Shown in pieces: positions 1 through 8,245 of a stretch of 23,472 bases of DNA. A program made the position numbers and the translations under genes. The notes under the pieces were generated by a model. It searched no databases. It had not been told where the DNA came from and worked only from the letters and a program-made list of their open reading frames with translations. The first letter of the stretch is position 1. Each line of letters starts with the position of its first letter. This DNA is from a virus. The stretch lies in the IMG/VR virus record IMGVR_UViG_3300041409_000331, positions 1-23,472 of that record. One strand, given 5' to 3'.

Positions 1-464
1 ATCAGTTCTTCGGGAACGAGGAAACCGCCGGCGCTGTCGACGCCTTCGCCCTGCGCCTTGTTGATCGGAACGCCGCGCGACTTGCACCAATCCTTGGCCT
101 CGGCGTTGTCCAGGATGGTTGCCTTGAACCACATGCCGGCAGTGTACGCCTGGTCGACGGCGCGAACGGTTTTGCCCTCGATCTCGCGGTCGCGGAAGTG
201 CTTGATGGTCCCGAACAGCTTGTGGGCGCTCGGGGGCGCGAACGGCGTCAGCCGGTCTTGGCCGGGAACGGGAGTCGCGAGGTTACGGGCGATTGCCTCT
301 GCCTCTTCGACGCGGCCAAGCTGCTTGTTGATGTCGATGAAGGTTTCCTTCATCGCATCGAAAATGTCCTGCTTGAACCCTTCGTCTTCGGATTTGCCTG
401 CCATGGCCTCGATTTCATCGGCCAATTTAGCAAGCTTCTGCTTGATCTCGTGTTTCTTGCTCAT
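1..464 (-). CDS. HK97-family major capsid protein, N-terminal part (cut by window edge)
   Basis: About 154 N-terminal residues of a phage major capsid protein; the rest lies beyond base 1. It begins MSKKHEIKQKLAKLADEIEA at an ATG at 464. Residues 1-55 are charged and heptad-like, as expected for the delta (scaffold) domain that the prohead protease removes in HK97-type heads. Residues about 100-154 hold the conserved segment before and at the N-arm, ending DSAGGFLVPEEL, which is the hallmark start of the mature capsid fold. This segment is clearly homologous to the gene at 3087-4145 (WCKSRG/WCKANG, then GGFLVP in both). It lies downstream of the protease gene, the usual order protease then capsid. 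Family assignment is strong. Whether the downstream part is intact cannot be seen. Confidence 0.88.
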   Translation of the reverse strand, partial: MSKKHEIKQKLAKLADEIEAMAGKSEDEGFKQDIFDAMKETFIDINKQLGRVEEAEAIARNLATPVPGQDRLTPFAPPSAHKLFGTIKHFRDREIEGKTVRAVDQAYTAGMWFKATILDNAEAKDWCKSRGVPINKAQGEGVDSAGGFLVPEEL

Positions 465-546
465 CGCTATGTTTCCATATGTTCGCTGGTGCGCTGCCCG
501 GGCGCGGGGGATGGGCGGTATTGCCAGCGACGCGATGCGCGGCCCG

Positions 547-566
547 CGCCGGTTGCTCTACCGGCG
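547..566 (-). other. Hairpin between protease and capsid genes
   Basis: A perfect 7-bp stem (CGCCGGT/ACCGGCG) with a 6-nt loop lies in the 132-bp gap between the protease stop (597) and the capsid start (464). There is no T-run after it in the direction of transcription, so it is not a classic terminator. It may process or stabilise the capsid mRNA. The stem is read directly; the role is a guess. Confidence 0.4.
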
Positions 567-596
567 GCGGTCAGTCACAATTTTCGAAAGACAGAT

Positions 597-1904
597 TTAG
601 ATTTTGACGGAAGCCTTTAGGGCTTTCGCCTCTTCAATGCGCTGTTCGCGCGCAGTGAGGGTAATCACAGCAACCGGCGGCGGATCATCTGCGGCGGGGT
701 CTTGGTCGTTGTCGCCGTCAGGATCGTCAGCAGCGTTGCTGTCCTGTACCTGCTTAATGCAAGCGCCCATGGACTCGTGATGTTCCATTGCCTTTGCGAG
801 TAGCGCCGCGTTGGCGCTGCTGATCTTGCGTCCAGCCTTTTCTACGGCCGGAACAATCGTTTCGGTACTGACGGTCTTCTGCTCGTACTCGTCGGCAATT
901 CCTTTGGCCTCGTCGCGCACGGCTTCGGGTGCGTCGGACTGATCGATGCGGCTCTTGGCCGCGACAACGCCGGATTTGATGGCCTTCAGTTCCCCGCCGA
1001 CAATATCGGCGAACGGAAGCTTGTAACTCGAGCGCAGGACCGGGTTGGCCGCATCGTGAATGAGGAAGCCGCGGGCCGCTTTGGCGAAATCGGGAGCATC
1101 TCCATCGAAGCCGGCATCATCCAGCATTCTCTTAGCTGCGGCGGCACCGTCCCACGCATCGCAATCCGCGAGCGGCAAATCATCCAGCGCGCCGACTTTC
1201 CAGTCCGCTACTTCGGATTTTGCCAGATACTTCTGCCTCACCGTGCGCGGCGTCTTGGCCTGGCGGAAGGTCTCCTCGAGAAGAGACCTCGGAACCAGAA
1301 CCTTGCCTTCGCCATCAAGTAACCGCTGCGCCCATTCGGAGATCGGTCCAGTGTCAATACCGGCGGAACGCGCGTCGATCAACGCGTTGGGATTGCACGG
1401 GATCGGACACAGACTTACTTCCAAAAGGATTTGCTTGATAAAGTCCAACCCCGATTGCCGCTTTTTGTCCTTAGAAAATTCCCACTCGGTTGGGATGAAT
1501 CCCACCGAAACGGCATTCAGGAATTTGCCACGGACCATCTTCGCAAGCGTCGCCGCGAACGGATAGATGTCTTCTGTTACGAATTCGAGGTCGCCCTTAA
1601 GTTTGCCGGCGAGGACGCCCATGTTCTTCCATCGGCCTATGGGCGGCATGGACGAATCATGGCACCAAAGGCCGATCGCGTTCTTTTCCTCAAACTCTTT
1701 CAGATTCGTCCAGCCCGACTGCTTAATTACGTCGCCGGAATGATCCGTACTCTCGTCACTGCAGGTGAACCGAAATACGTTCGGATTGTCTCCATCGACC
1801 TGAGCGGGCTCGCCAGACATTGCCCGCAAAATGCGGCAATCGGGCTGAGCGCCATCCTTGGCGGCGATCCTGAAGGCGTCCGCAGTCAAGAGTTCGATCG
1901 ACAT
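597..1904 (-). CDS. Prohead (head maturation) protease, S78/HK97 gp4 family, with long C-terminal extension
   Basis: A 435-residue serine protease that would cleave the capsid delta domain during procapsid maturation. The catalytic domain covers about residues 40-180. A WCHDSS motif supplies the candidate catalytic His82, AVSVGF supplies Ser133, and the LLEVSLCPIPCNPNA block (about 160-174) is the family signature. HK97 gp4 is about 225 residues, so roughly 200 residues are extra. The tail (about 385-410) is very acidic (DDPDGDNDQDP) and ends in a lysine-rich helix. The extension could serve as an internal scaffold; that is inference. The start ATG at 1904 has a GAGG ribosome site 6 bases upstream. 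It follows the GIY-YIG gene by 12 bp and precedes the full-type capsid gene. Confidence 0.9.
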   Translation of the reverse strand: MSIELLTADAFRIAAKDGAQPDCRILRAMSGEPAQVDGDNPNVFRFTCSDESTDHSGDVIKQSGWTNLKEFEEKNAIGLWCHDSSMPPIGRWKNMGVLAGKLKGDLEFVTEDIYPFAATLAKMVRGKFLNAVSVGFIPTEWEFSKDKKRQSGLDFIKQILLEVSLCPIPCNPNALIDARSAGIDTGPISEWAQRLLDGEGKVLVPRSLLEETFRQAKTPRTVRQKYLAKSEVADWKVGALDDLPLADCDAWDGAAAAKRMLDDAGFDGDAPDFAKAARGFLIHDAANPVLRSSYKLPFADIVGGELKAIKSGVVAAKSRIDQSDAPEAVRDEAKGIADEYEQKTVSTETIVPAVEKAGRKISSANAALLAKAMEHHESMGACIKQVQDSNAADDPDGDNDQDPAADDPPPVAVITLTAREQRIEEAKALKASVKI

Positions 1905-1916
1905 TGAAACCTCATT

Positions 1917-2936
1917 TTAATGCACGCGGGAATAAGTTGACCCGCGAAGAAGGCGCCTTACGCGCTCAGAGCTGCAGACAAATCGCTCTGCGATTTTTTC
2001 GATAGACCAACCAAAATCAGCGAGCAGTCGTGCCTCGCGGACTTGCTCTAAATCCAGGTTGTTCGGATTCCCGCAAATCCTCGACGCTGCGAATTCGTCG
2101 CTGCGCCACATCGCGGCGAGCCATGGATTTGGTTTTCCCTCTCGCGCCGCGCGCTTAATGGCCTGCCTTACTAAGGCGCTTCGATGCTCCATCTGGCGCG
2201 GACCGATGTTTTTCAGTCCAAGCTTATGAAGATATCGAATTCCGGCGAAACCTCCCGGAATCATGTTGAGGCCATTGGCCCTCATCGGATAAAGGCTAAG
2301 TTGGTCGACCAGCCTCCCTTCCAAATCCATCGCCACTTCATACGACAGACCGAGCCCCAAAACGCTATGAACCTCAGTGACGTTTGATCGCCTCAACGCC
2401 TCATGAAAGAGGTAGGGACTTCCAGATTTAGCAGCGTTAAGATGTTGCCTATATCGAGGTCCCCAGCCCTTTCTGGTGATTCCGACATAATTTTTTGGAG
2501 GACTAATCCCGTCATAAAGGCAATGGTGATAGACGGTATATGTCCCCTCCAGGGAAGCTATGTCGGACAGTATTGCTCCGAGAGGGGCAACGCTGCGAAA
2601 CTTGGTCTGACCGGACGCATCCAACTTAGAGAACTTAAATCTAGGAATTCCATCATCATTGTCTCCGTCGAAGCCATGCTTCACGGCGAATCTGTTGTTT
2701 GCATTACGCCGAGGCTCCGGAAACGCTACCATCATCAGGTGAGGGACCTTAATTATTGCCTTAGCCAGAGAAACGTTTCCGCGATCCAGCATATGCTGAA
2801 GCGCGCCAATTAATTCATTGCTTGCAGGATAGTCGGCAAGAGCGGCATCGACGGCGGCTGCAACGCTGCCTCGCATTTTCCCGATACGTTCGATGCCAAG
2901 AAGATACTCGGTATTTTCCGGACTACATTTCAGCAT
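1917..2936 (-). CDS. GIY-YIG homing-type endonuclease with C-terminal helix-turn-helix
   Basis: A GIY-YIG nuclease that would nick or cut DNA, most likely a free-standing homing endonuclease. From the ATG at 2936 (339 residues), the nuclease core is near residues 125-240: YTVYHH and YVGIT are the paired GIY and YIG strands, followed by RYRQH (catalytic Arg region), a LEGRLVDQL helix (catalytic Glu) and GLNMIPGG. The last 60 residues read as a helix-turn-helix (WSIEKIAERF, SSERVRRLL), a usual DNA-binding module in this class. The first 120 residues are not recognised. The 2936 start is preferred because GGAG lies 9 bases before it; in-frame GTG/ATG codons at 2969, 2957 and 2951 are alternatives. 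The gene looks more AT-rich than its neighbours and sits between two capsid-module genes, as mobile nucleases do. Confidence 0.8.
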   Translation of the reverse strand: MLKCSPENTEYLLGIERIGKMRGSVAAAVDAALADYPASNELIGALQHMLDRGNVSLAKAIIKVPHLMMVAFPEPRRNANNRFAVKHGFDGDNDDGIPRFKFSKLDASGQTKFRSVAPLGAILSDIASLEGTYTVYHHCLYDGISPPKNYVGITRKGWGPRYRQHLNAAKSGSPYLFHEALRRSNVTEVHSVLGLGLSYEVAMDLEGRLVDQLSLYPMRANGLNMIPGGFAGIRYLHKLGLKNIGPRQMEHRSALVRQAIKRAAREGKPNPWLAAMWRSDEFAASRICGNPNNLDLEQVREARLLADFGWSIEKIAERFVCSSERVRRLLRGSTYSRVH

Positions 2937-3013
2937 TTTTGTAATCTCCATCGACATCGGGCCATCCACGCCCGCGCGATAATGAGGGTCCGCCGTTAGG
3001 CAGAACCCGACAC

Positions 3014-3038
3014 CGATGGAGAAGTGAAACCTCCATCG
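3014..3038 (-). other. Hairpin after the short capsid gene
   Basis: A perfect 8-bp inverted repeat (CGATGGAG/CTCCATCG) with a 9-nt loop lies in the 150-bp gap between the short capsid gene and the GIY-YIG gene. No T-run follows. It could be a weak terminator, a processing site, or a scar of the nuclease insertion. Only the stem is certain. Confidence 0.4.
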
Positions 3039-3086
3039 CGCTTCATCCCCGTGGATGCAGGGAATTTGCTTTCGATTTTTGAAAGA

Positions 3087-4145
3087 CTACGGAGCGACCA
3101 ACGCGGCCAACGCGCCGAAATTGTTGGAGTCGCCCAGATCGTGAACGACTGTATGGAACCGCTCGGTGCCGAGCACCGCGATCAGATCTTGATCCAGGTA
3201 ACGTTGATCCGAACGCGCCAGCGTCAGGCCACGGCGCTGGCCCAGCGCGCCGCCGAGATACATATCCCCGAAAGCCAACATGGTCTTGCCGGTCAGTGTG
3301 GTGCTGATCAGCGGTAGCTTTTGCGTGAGGATCACCGGGAAGCCGAGATAGTGCGGCGTCATGACACCGTCGCTCTCGGCCATCGGGAGATAACCTGTGC
3401 CGCCGGCGAGGCGGCAGAAGGTCTGAGCGAACGCTGTTTGCGAGCAGTACCACGCCGAATTCGGAATTGCCGCGGCGCGCACCGAGCCAACCAGGTTTGC
3501 GAGGTCGGTCGAGTCAAGCGTCAGGAACGTGTTGTGTCCAGATGCAGCAACGACCTTGGCTTTGCTGTGATTGCCATCGAGCACGATCGAGCCGATGCCG
3601 CGCATCCGCCCGTAGGTTGACGTACCGTCACCGTTGAACGCGCAATCGTCTTCCTTTGCCGCGAAGGCAAATCCGATTTCGTTGGCGATGAAATCGACCA
3701 CATCGACGATCGAGTCTTCTTCAAGCTCGCTCGAAATCTGAATGAGAGACCCGATCTTCTTGGCCGTCAGGCTGATCTGATCGACGTTCGTCCCGGTGTC
3801 GGCTGACGCCGATGCTCCCTCTCCGATAAAGGATGCTCCGGTTCCGCCAGGGCGGCGCGGAACAGACGTACTGTCGGACGCCATCGGAACGATGCGAGCC
3901 CGGCGCCGGAACGCGCCATAGCTATCCCGAATATCGAGGATGGCGGTCGCCAGATCGGTGGGCACGAGGAACCCGCCGCTTGAATCGATCGTCTCTCCTG
4001 CGGCCTTGACGAGCCGGACGCCATTGGCCTTACACCAGGACGCGGCCTTCTCGTTCTGATAGATCGCAGCAAGCAGCCACTGCCCGGCGCGCTGATAACG
4101 CGCCTCGGTCTCGGAACCGCCCCCCGGAAATGCACGACGTCGCAT
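3087..4145 (-). CDS. Second HK97-fold capsid protein, lacking the delta domain
   Basis: A 352-residue homologue of HK97 gp5. The start of the mature fold is near residue 54 (SSGGFLVPTDLA), followed by E-loop and P-domain regions such as KKIGSLIQISSELEEDS, FNGDGTSTYGRMRGI, and a C-terminal DLIAVLGTERFHTVVHD block. It differs from the capsid gene at 1-464 in having only about 50 residues before GGFLVP, with no long coiled delta domain. The ATG at 4145 shares its A with the portal stop (TGATG) and has AGGAG 7 bases upstream; a TTG one codon earlier is less likely. It sits where the protease normally follows the portal. It could be a minor or vertex capsid protein, an alternative capsid, or a leftover duplicate. 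The family call is strong; the role is open. Confidence 0.85.
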   Translation of the reverse strand: MRRRAFPGGGSETEARYQRAGQWLLAAIYQNEKAASWCKANGVRLVKAAGETIDSSGGFLVPTDLATAILDIRDSYGAFRRRARIVPMASDSTSVPRRPGGTGASFIGEGASASADTGTNVDQISLTAKKIGSLIQISSELEEDSIVDVVDFIANEIGFAFAAKEDDCAFNGDGTSTYGRMRGIGSIVLDGNHSKAKVVAASGHNTFLTLDSTDLANLVGSVRAAAIPNSAWYCSQTAFAQTFCRLAGGTGYLPMAESDGVMTPHYLGFPVILTQKLPLISTTLTGKTMLAFGDMYLGGALGQRRGLTLARSDQRYLDQDLIAVLGTERFHTVVHDLGDSNNFGALAALVAP

Positions 4146-5530
4146 CAATCGTCTCCTGATTCTCTCGGCACTTCGGGTAATTCGGGGGCGCCTGTATTCT
4201 GCACGAAGGCGCTTTGCTCACTCACGATGTATGGAGCAATCACCTTGCTCGGCGCGCCGGGATCCGGAACTGTTCCAGCATCAGGCCGGCCCGCCCCGTC
4301 CGGCGCTGTGCCGCTCATGTCCGAACCGCTCGCCGCAAGATTGACTGGCGTCAAAAGAACGTCGCCACCAGGAAGCGGCGGGTCGCCATTCTCGGCGCGG
4401 CACTCGTTTTGCGTCGAGATACCGGACATGATCTTGAGACGCTGATTGTTGATGCGCGTCGCTTCCGCGGCGCGGAGCAGCCGGCGCTCATCAAAGTCCG
4501 CAACAAGTTTTTCCTTATCGAGATCGAACTTCTGAATGAACTTCTGTTCCCACGCATCCAGGTCCGGCATGATCGTGGTGTTGACGTAGGCCTGGTCCGC
4601 GTCGTCGAACTTCAGGCGCGACATCTCACCTTTGACGCCGAGCTTGTAGAGCGGCATATCGAACCAGCGCGCGATATCGGCGATGGAGAATTCCCGCTGG
4701 GCAATAAACTCGAGGTCAACCGAACTGAGCTGCATCGGCGTCCACTTGAGACCCTCCTCAAGGATGGCCGTGCGCCCTGCGTTCTGAATTCCTGACCTTA
4801 GCTGCTCCCATTGAGTGCGAAGACGCGTCGCGGCAGGCTCAGAAAGCAGCTTGTCGGTCTGCAGCACGCCGCTGGGGCGCGCGCCGTTGTTCATAAATCG
4901 TGCGGCTTGTTGCTCAAGCCCCATCGCGACGCCGAACGAGTCCCGCGCGATTGAGATGCGCGACAGACCAAGCAGCATATTGAAGCCGATGTCCCGAAGA
5001 TGAAACATATCATCCTCCGGAATCATCAGGGGTTGCCCCCTGAGAATAGCGTTTAGAAAAACACCATTCCTTGCGACAGAATAGAAAAGCGATCCATCGG
5101 TGGCTTCGTACAGAAACACGAGGTCCGGGTTAATCGGAATGAGCGCGGTGGGATTTCCTCGGCCATCGCGCATGATAACTGCGAACGCATTACCGCGAAG
5201 TAAGTACGCGGCGTGCATTTGCCGGCACCACTCGGTCCAGGTTTGCCAAGCATTCGGACGCTTGAACAACCGAGCAACCGGATGATCGACGATAGGTTTC
5301 TCAGCCCTCGCGCTATTCTCGCGCATTAGCCTCGGAATGCACCGAGCAACGTCTTTCGACCGGATCGAGGCGCACGCGTAGACCGTCGATATGCTGACGG
5401 CCGTCGATTGTGTGATAGACAATCCAGTGGCGGATCCAACGCCTCCAAGCAGCGGGAGAAGTCCGGAATCGCCACTAGCTTTTTCGACCGAGCCGCCAAG
5501 TACGCGGCGGGTCCAGTCGACCAGGCCCAT
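4145..5530 (-). CDS. Phage portal protein, HK97 family
   Basis: A 461-residue portal protein, the dodecameric ring at one capsid vertex through which DNA enters and leaves. Family features: the early STVYACASIRSKDVA helix, the LRGNAFAVIMRD strand, a central IPEDDMFHLRDIG...GLSRI block and the late DIARWFDMPLYKLG segment. Length matches the HK97-type family (about 400-460). The last 60 residues are Gly/Pro/Asp-rich and probably disordered. The start ATG at 5530 has AAGGA 7 bases upstream and follows TerL by 10 bp; the stop overlaps the next gene as TGATG. Confident on family from sequence pattern and gene order. Confidence 0.92.
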   Translation of the reverse strand: MGLVDWTRRVLGGSVEKASGDSGLLPLLGGVGSATGLSITQSTAVSISTVYACASIRSKDVARCIPRLMRENSARAEKPIVDHPVARLFKRPNAWQTWTEWCRQMHAAYLLRGNAFAVIMRDGRGNPTALIPINPDLVFLYEATDGSLFYSVARNGVFLNAILRGQPLMIPEDDMFHLRDIGFNMLLGLSRISIARDSFGVAMGLEQQAARFMNNGARPSGVLQTDKLLSEPAATRLRTQWEQLRSGIQNAGRTAILEEGLKWTPMQLSSVDLEFIAQREFSIADIARWFDMPLYKLGVKGEMSRLKFDDADQAYVNTTIMPDLDAWEQKFIQKFDLDKEKLVADFDERRLLRAAEATRINNQRLKIMSGISTQNECRAENGDPPLPGGDVLLTPVNLAASGSDMSGTAPDGAGRPDAGTVPDPGAPSKVIAPYIVSEQSAFVQNTGAPELPEVPRESGDD

Positions 5531-5540
5531 TATGGATTCC

Positions 5541-7226
5541 TTAGACCATCAACATTGGTCTTGTTTCGTAGACCGAAGGGCCATTGATCGGCGTCGGGTT
5601 TAGCGACATTTCAGCGACAGCATCGAAGCCCGCCATAAGAGGGTCTACCTTGCCGTAACCGGAAGCGTCGCGCGCTATGCGCATTCCCGTTCCTGTCGCC
5701 TGTACGATCGCGTTGCCAGCGCACCACGCCATCATGCGGCGACCGCCATGCTTGAAACTTCCATCGGCGAGCTTGCGCTCCACCGTCTTGATGGCGCCCA
5801 TCAGGGCAACGCCCTGGCGCACGCCAACGAGCAATTCGTTTTCTTGCGTCACACCGATCGCGACCAGGCCGTCAACAATCGTTCCTATGCCTGCAGGGTC
5901 AGCGCCGACCTTCGCCAGCTTGCCGGAGTCGAGGCATTGCTTGACGATATCGACAACGGCCGTGACGTCATCCGGCAATCGCTCGACCAGGGTTAGATCG
6001 CCGTCCTTGATGAAATCTTCGTAAAGCGTCCGGTTCGCCTTGCGGCGCTCCCAGCCTTCGGGAGAGATGAAGGCGTGGGCCCAACCGAGCCAGATCCCAG
6101 TTCCTTTTTCTCGACCCAACACAAACGCGCCAAGAAGATCGTCAAGTCCGCCACCGTCCAAGCCGACCGTGATAACTTCGGAGCGGCGGATGACCTCGGC
6201 GAGCGTCAACCCCTTCTCGTTTCCTCGAGGCCAGAGCGTGGCGCCGGCCCAGCCATCAGAGCGGAGCGCTTGGTCGACCTCCACGTTAAAATGCTGCGAG
6301 GCAATCAGGGCCATCTGTGCGGGCCCGTCCTGCTCAGCCTTCGCGATCTCGTTGCCGAGGAACTTCTCGTTCGTGGACCGGCCAAGGTTCGGATTAACAA
6401 GCGGCCAGTATTTTCGCTCTTTCCAGCCGCCATCTTTCGATACGCTGACGGGCAGTTCATAAAGCACAGGCAGCAGTGGAAGCTTTATCTTTCCATCGCG
6501 CACCGCGCGCGCCATATCCAATTCCGACTTGAACACGCCAGACGGCGGGGTCTTGGATTGCGTCGTGGTCTGGAATAGGAACCCATCGGGGCGCTTGGTC
6601 AGCGCGCCGCGGAGCTCGACGAAGATTTCCTTTGCGTTCGACCTTTTCGCGAAGACGTGGGTTTCATCGATCATTGTCCCGCCGGCCTTGGAGCCGGTGA
6701 TGACGTCGGTATCGGCGGCCTTGATCTGCAGCGTGGCGCCGGAGCGCCGGTGCGTTACCTTCCGGACGTGGTCCTGGATCTGGAACAGTTTATCCAGATC
6801 GGCGTCAAGTCGGATGGTGCCCTTCGCCTGCTTAAAGGCGATGGTGGCGATTTCGATCGTGGGCGCGATGAAGAGGAATTCGTTCTCCGGCCGCCTATTC
6901 AATATCGTCGCAGCTACCATTACGGCGCCGCCGTTCGAACTCTTGCTGTTCCCCTTCGGGATGAGCTCGAAAATCTCCTGGATCATTCGGACGTTATTGA
7001 TCGGATCATAGGATCCGAACAGCGCCGCAACGATCGGGAAAAACCATTCCCCGCACGCCTCGGCCATCGTCGGCGTGCCGATCACGTCGGGAAGCTTGAG
7101 CCGCTTAAATACCCTCAGGGCCCTGTCGGCCTCTGCCTGGAACAGCGGCAAGTCAGGAACGAGGGACCGACCTGAAAGGATCCGGTCTTCCCAATCCGGA
7201 CACGAGAGGTCCCAATCATCGTCCAT
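5541..7226 (-). CDS. terL: Terminase large subunit
   Basis: A 561-residue packaging motor: an N-terminal ATPase drives DNA into the prohead and a C-terminal RNase H-fold nuclease cuts the concatemer. The ATPase shows a variant Walker A (PKGNSKSS, about 90-97), Walker B (GGTMIDETH, Asp187/Glu188) and a coupling motif (FLFQTTTQS, about 217-225). The nuclease domain begins near VGLDGGGLDD (Asp357), with later acidic candidates in KVGADPAG and DPLMAGFDA. Length and order match HK97-type (Terminase_1) large subunits. The ATG at 7226 overlaps the TerS stop as TGATG, as expected for coupled subunits. Confidence 0.94.
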   Translation of the reverse strand: MDDDWDLSCPDWEDRILSGRSLVPDLPLFQAEADRALRVFKRLKLPDVIGTPTMAEACGEWFFPIVAALFGSYDPINNVRMIQEIFELIPKGNSKSSNGGAVMVAATILNRRPENEFLFIAPTIEIATIAFKQAKGTIRLDADLDKLFQIQDHVRKVTHRRSGATLQIKAADTDVITGSKAGGTMIDETHVFAKRSNAKEIFVELRGALTKRPDGFLFQTTTQSKTPPSGVFKSELDMARAVRDGKIKLPLLPVLYELPVSVSKDGGWKERKYWPLVNPNLGRSTNEKFLGNEIAKAEQDGPAQMALIASQHFNVEVDQALRSDGWAGATLWPRGNEKGLTLAEVIRRSEVITVGLDGGGLDDLLGAFVLGREKGTGIWLGWAHAFISPEGWERRKANRTLYEDFIKDGDLTLVERLPDDVTAVVDIVKQCLDSGKLAKVGADPAGIGTIVDGLVAIGVTQENELLVGVRQGVALMGAIKTVERKLADGSFKHGGRRMMAWCAGNAIVQATGTGMRIARDASGYGKVDPLMAGFDAVAEMSLNPTPINGPSVYETRPMLMV

Positions 7227-7807
7227 CAGTTTGGTCGGCCAACAACGCCCGTGTCGAGGTCGTCACCCCAGCCCGTACCCTGGCCGGCGGTCTTGGCGTC
7301 GTCCTCGGCCTGTTCCTTTTTGCCGGGCGCCGCGTCGTTCAGTTTCGCAAGCGCGGTCGCCAGGTAGTTCGCGGTCTTGGACCGCGTTTCGTGGTCCAGC
7401 ACCTTCAGCAGCTTGGCGCGCACCGTGGCGTCTTTCTCGCCGTTCACATAATCGGCTACCATATCGGCGATCGTCTGGTGGTTGCGGTTCAGGAACTCCA
7501 GCTCATCCATCAGGTCCAGGAGAATGTTCCGGCCGCGGGCCGTGAGCACCTTTACCGGGGTCGACGCGATGTCGCGGGCCACTGCCTCGGTTCGGTTCGG
7601 CGTCGGTTCGCGCTCTGGTTTGCACTCAGGTTCGCGGGGCGGCTGGTTCGCATCGGGCCGGGCCCAACCGCGCTTCTTGGCTTCCTTCCGGATGGCCGTG
7701 TCGGAAAGCCCGTGACGCTTCGCTAACGCCCTTATCGAAAGGGTTTCGTTGCAATAGGCATCCCCAATTTGAATCCAGTCCGTAGAATTTCCTTCTCCTG
7801 TTCGCAC
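7226..7807 (-). CDS. Probable terminase small subunit
   Basis: A protein of about 193 residues directly before TerL, the usual place for the DNA-recognition subunit of the terminase. The N-terminal third has a helix-turn-helix (SIRALAKRHGLSDTAIRKEA). The middle is Pro/Glu-rich, then helices (DLMDELEFLNR, then VRAKLLKVLDHETRSKTANY) that would form the oligomer core. No ATG is available. The GTG at 7807 is preferred because GAGGG lies 11 bases upstream; the frame is open back to a TTG at 7825. The assignment rests on position, HTH and size, not on a sequence signature. Confidence 0.75.
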   Translation of the reverse strand: MRTGEGNSTDWIQIGDAYCNETLSIRALAKRHGLSDTAIRKEAKKRGWARPDANQPPREPECKPEREPTPNRTEAVARDIASTPVKVLTARGRNILLDLMDELEFLNRNHQTIADMVADYVNGEKDATVRAKLLKVLDHETRSKTANYLATALAKLNDAAPGKKEQAEDDAKTAGQGTGWGDDLDTGVVGRPN

Positions 7808-7853
7808 TGTAGTTCGCACCCTCAAATTCGCTATAAACCCAAAAATTCTGTCT

Positions 7854-7865
7854 ATGGGTACCCAT
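7854..7865. other. Perfect 12-bp palindrome upstream of TerS
   Basis: ATGGGTACCCAT reads the same on both strands and lies in the 105-bp gap between the HNH and TerS genes. Packaging (cos) sites often lie near terS, and HNH/terminase phages cut there, so this gap is a reasonable place to look for cos. A 12-bp palindrome alone is weak evidence. Confidence 0.3.
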
Positions 7866-7912
7866 GCGGTTCCGGCTCCCTCTGGCCATCAGCGCATTAA
7901 ACCCCCATCCCC

Positions 7913-8245
7913 CTACGCGCTCACACGCGCGGCGCGCGCTCTGTTACCCTTCAAGGTGTTGTGCGAGATGCACAAGCACTGGCCATTCTCAGCATCGTAC
8001 AGCGCGCCACCATCAGCGCGCTCAATGATGTGGTCGGCCACTAGCCTGTCACCACGTTGCGTCGATGCCGCGCAGCGGACGCCCTGCTCCAGCCACTCAC
8101 ACCGCCAACCAGCGCGCCTGCATACGTCGAGACGCCAGGCTCTATGCTCTGGCGTCAGTAGTTCGGCATCCGCCTGCTTGGGCCTTGGACGGGCTGTGCG
8201 TGTGTCGTGAGGCGCGAGCCGCGGTGCGCTGGTGCGCAGCGCCAT
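7913..8245 (-). CDS. HNH endonuclease next to the terminase
   Basis: A 110-residue HNH nuclease. The core reads VADHIIERADGG (Asp71-His72), DAENGQCLC (Asn87) and ISHNTLKG (His95), matching the H-N-H metal-binding pattern, with cysteines at 49, 58, 90 and 92 that may hold zinc. In HK97-like phages a small HNH protein beside the terminase genes helps TerL cut at cos during packaging; its position here fits that job. The first 25 residues are Arg/Pro-rich and may be disordered. The ATG at 8245 overlaps the preceding stop as TGATG. Confidence 0.88.
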   Translation of the reverse strand: MALRTSAPRLAPHDTRTARPRPKQADAELLTPEHRAWRLDVCRRAGWRCEWLEQGVRCAASTQRGDRLVADHIIERADGGALYDAENGQCLCISHNTLKGNRARAARVSA

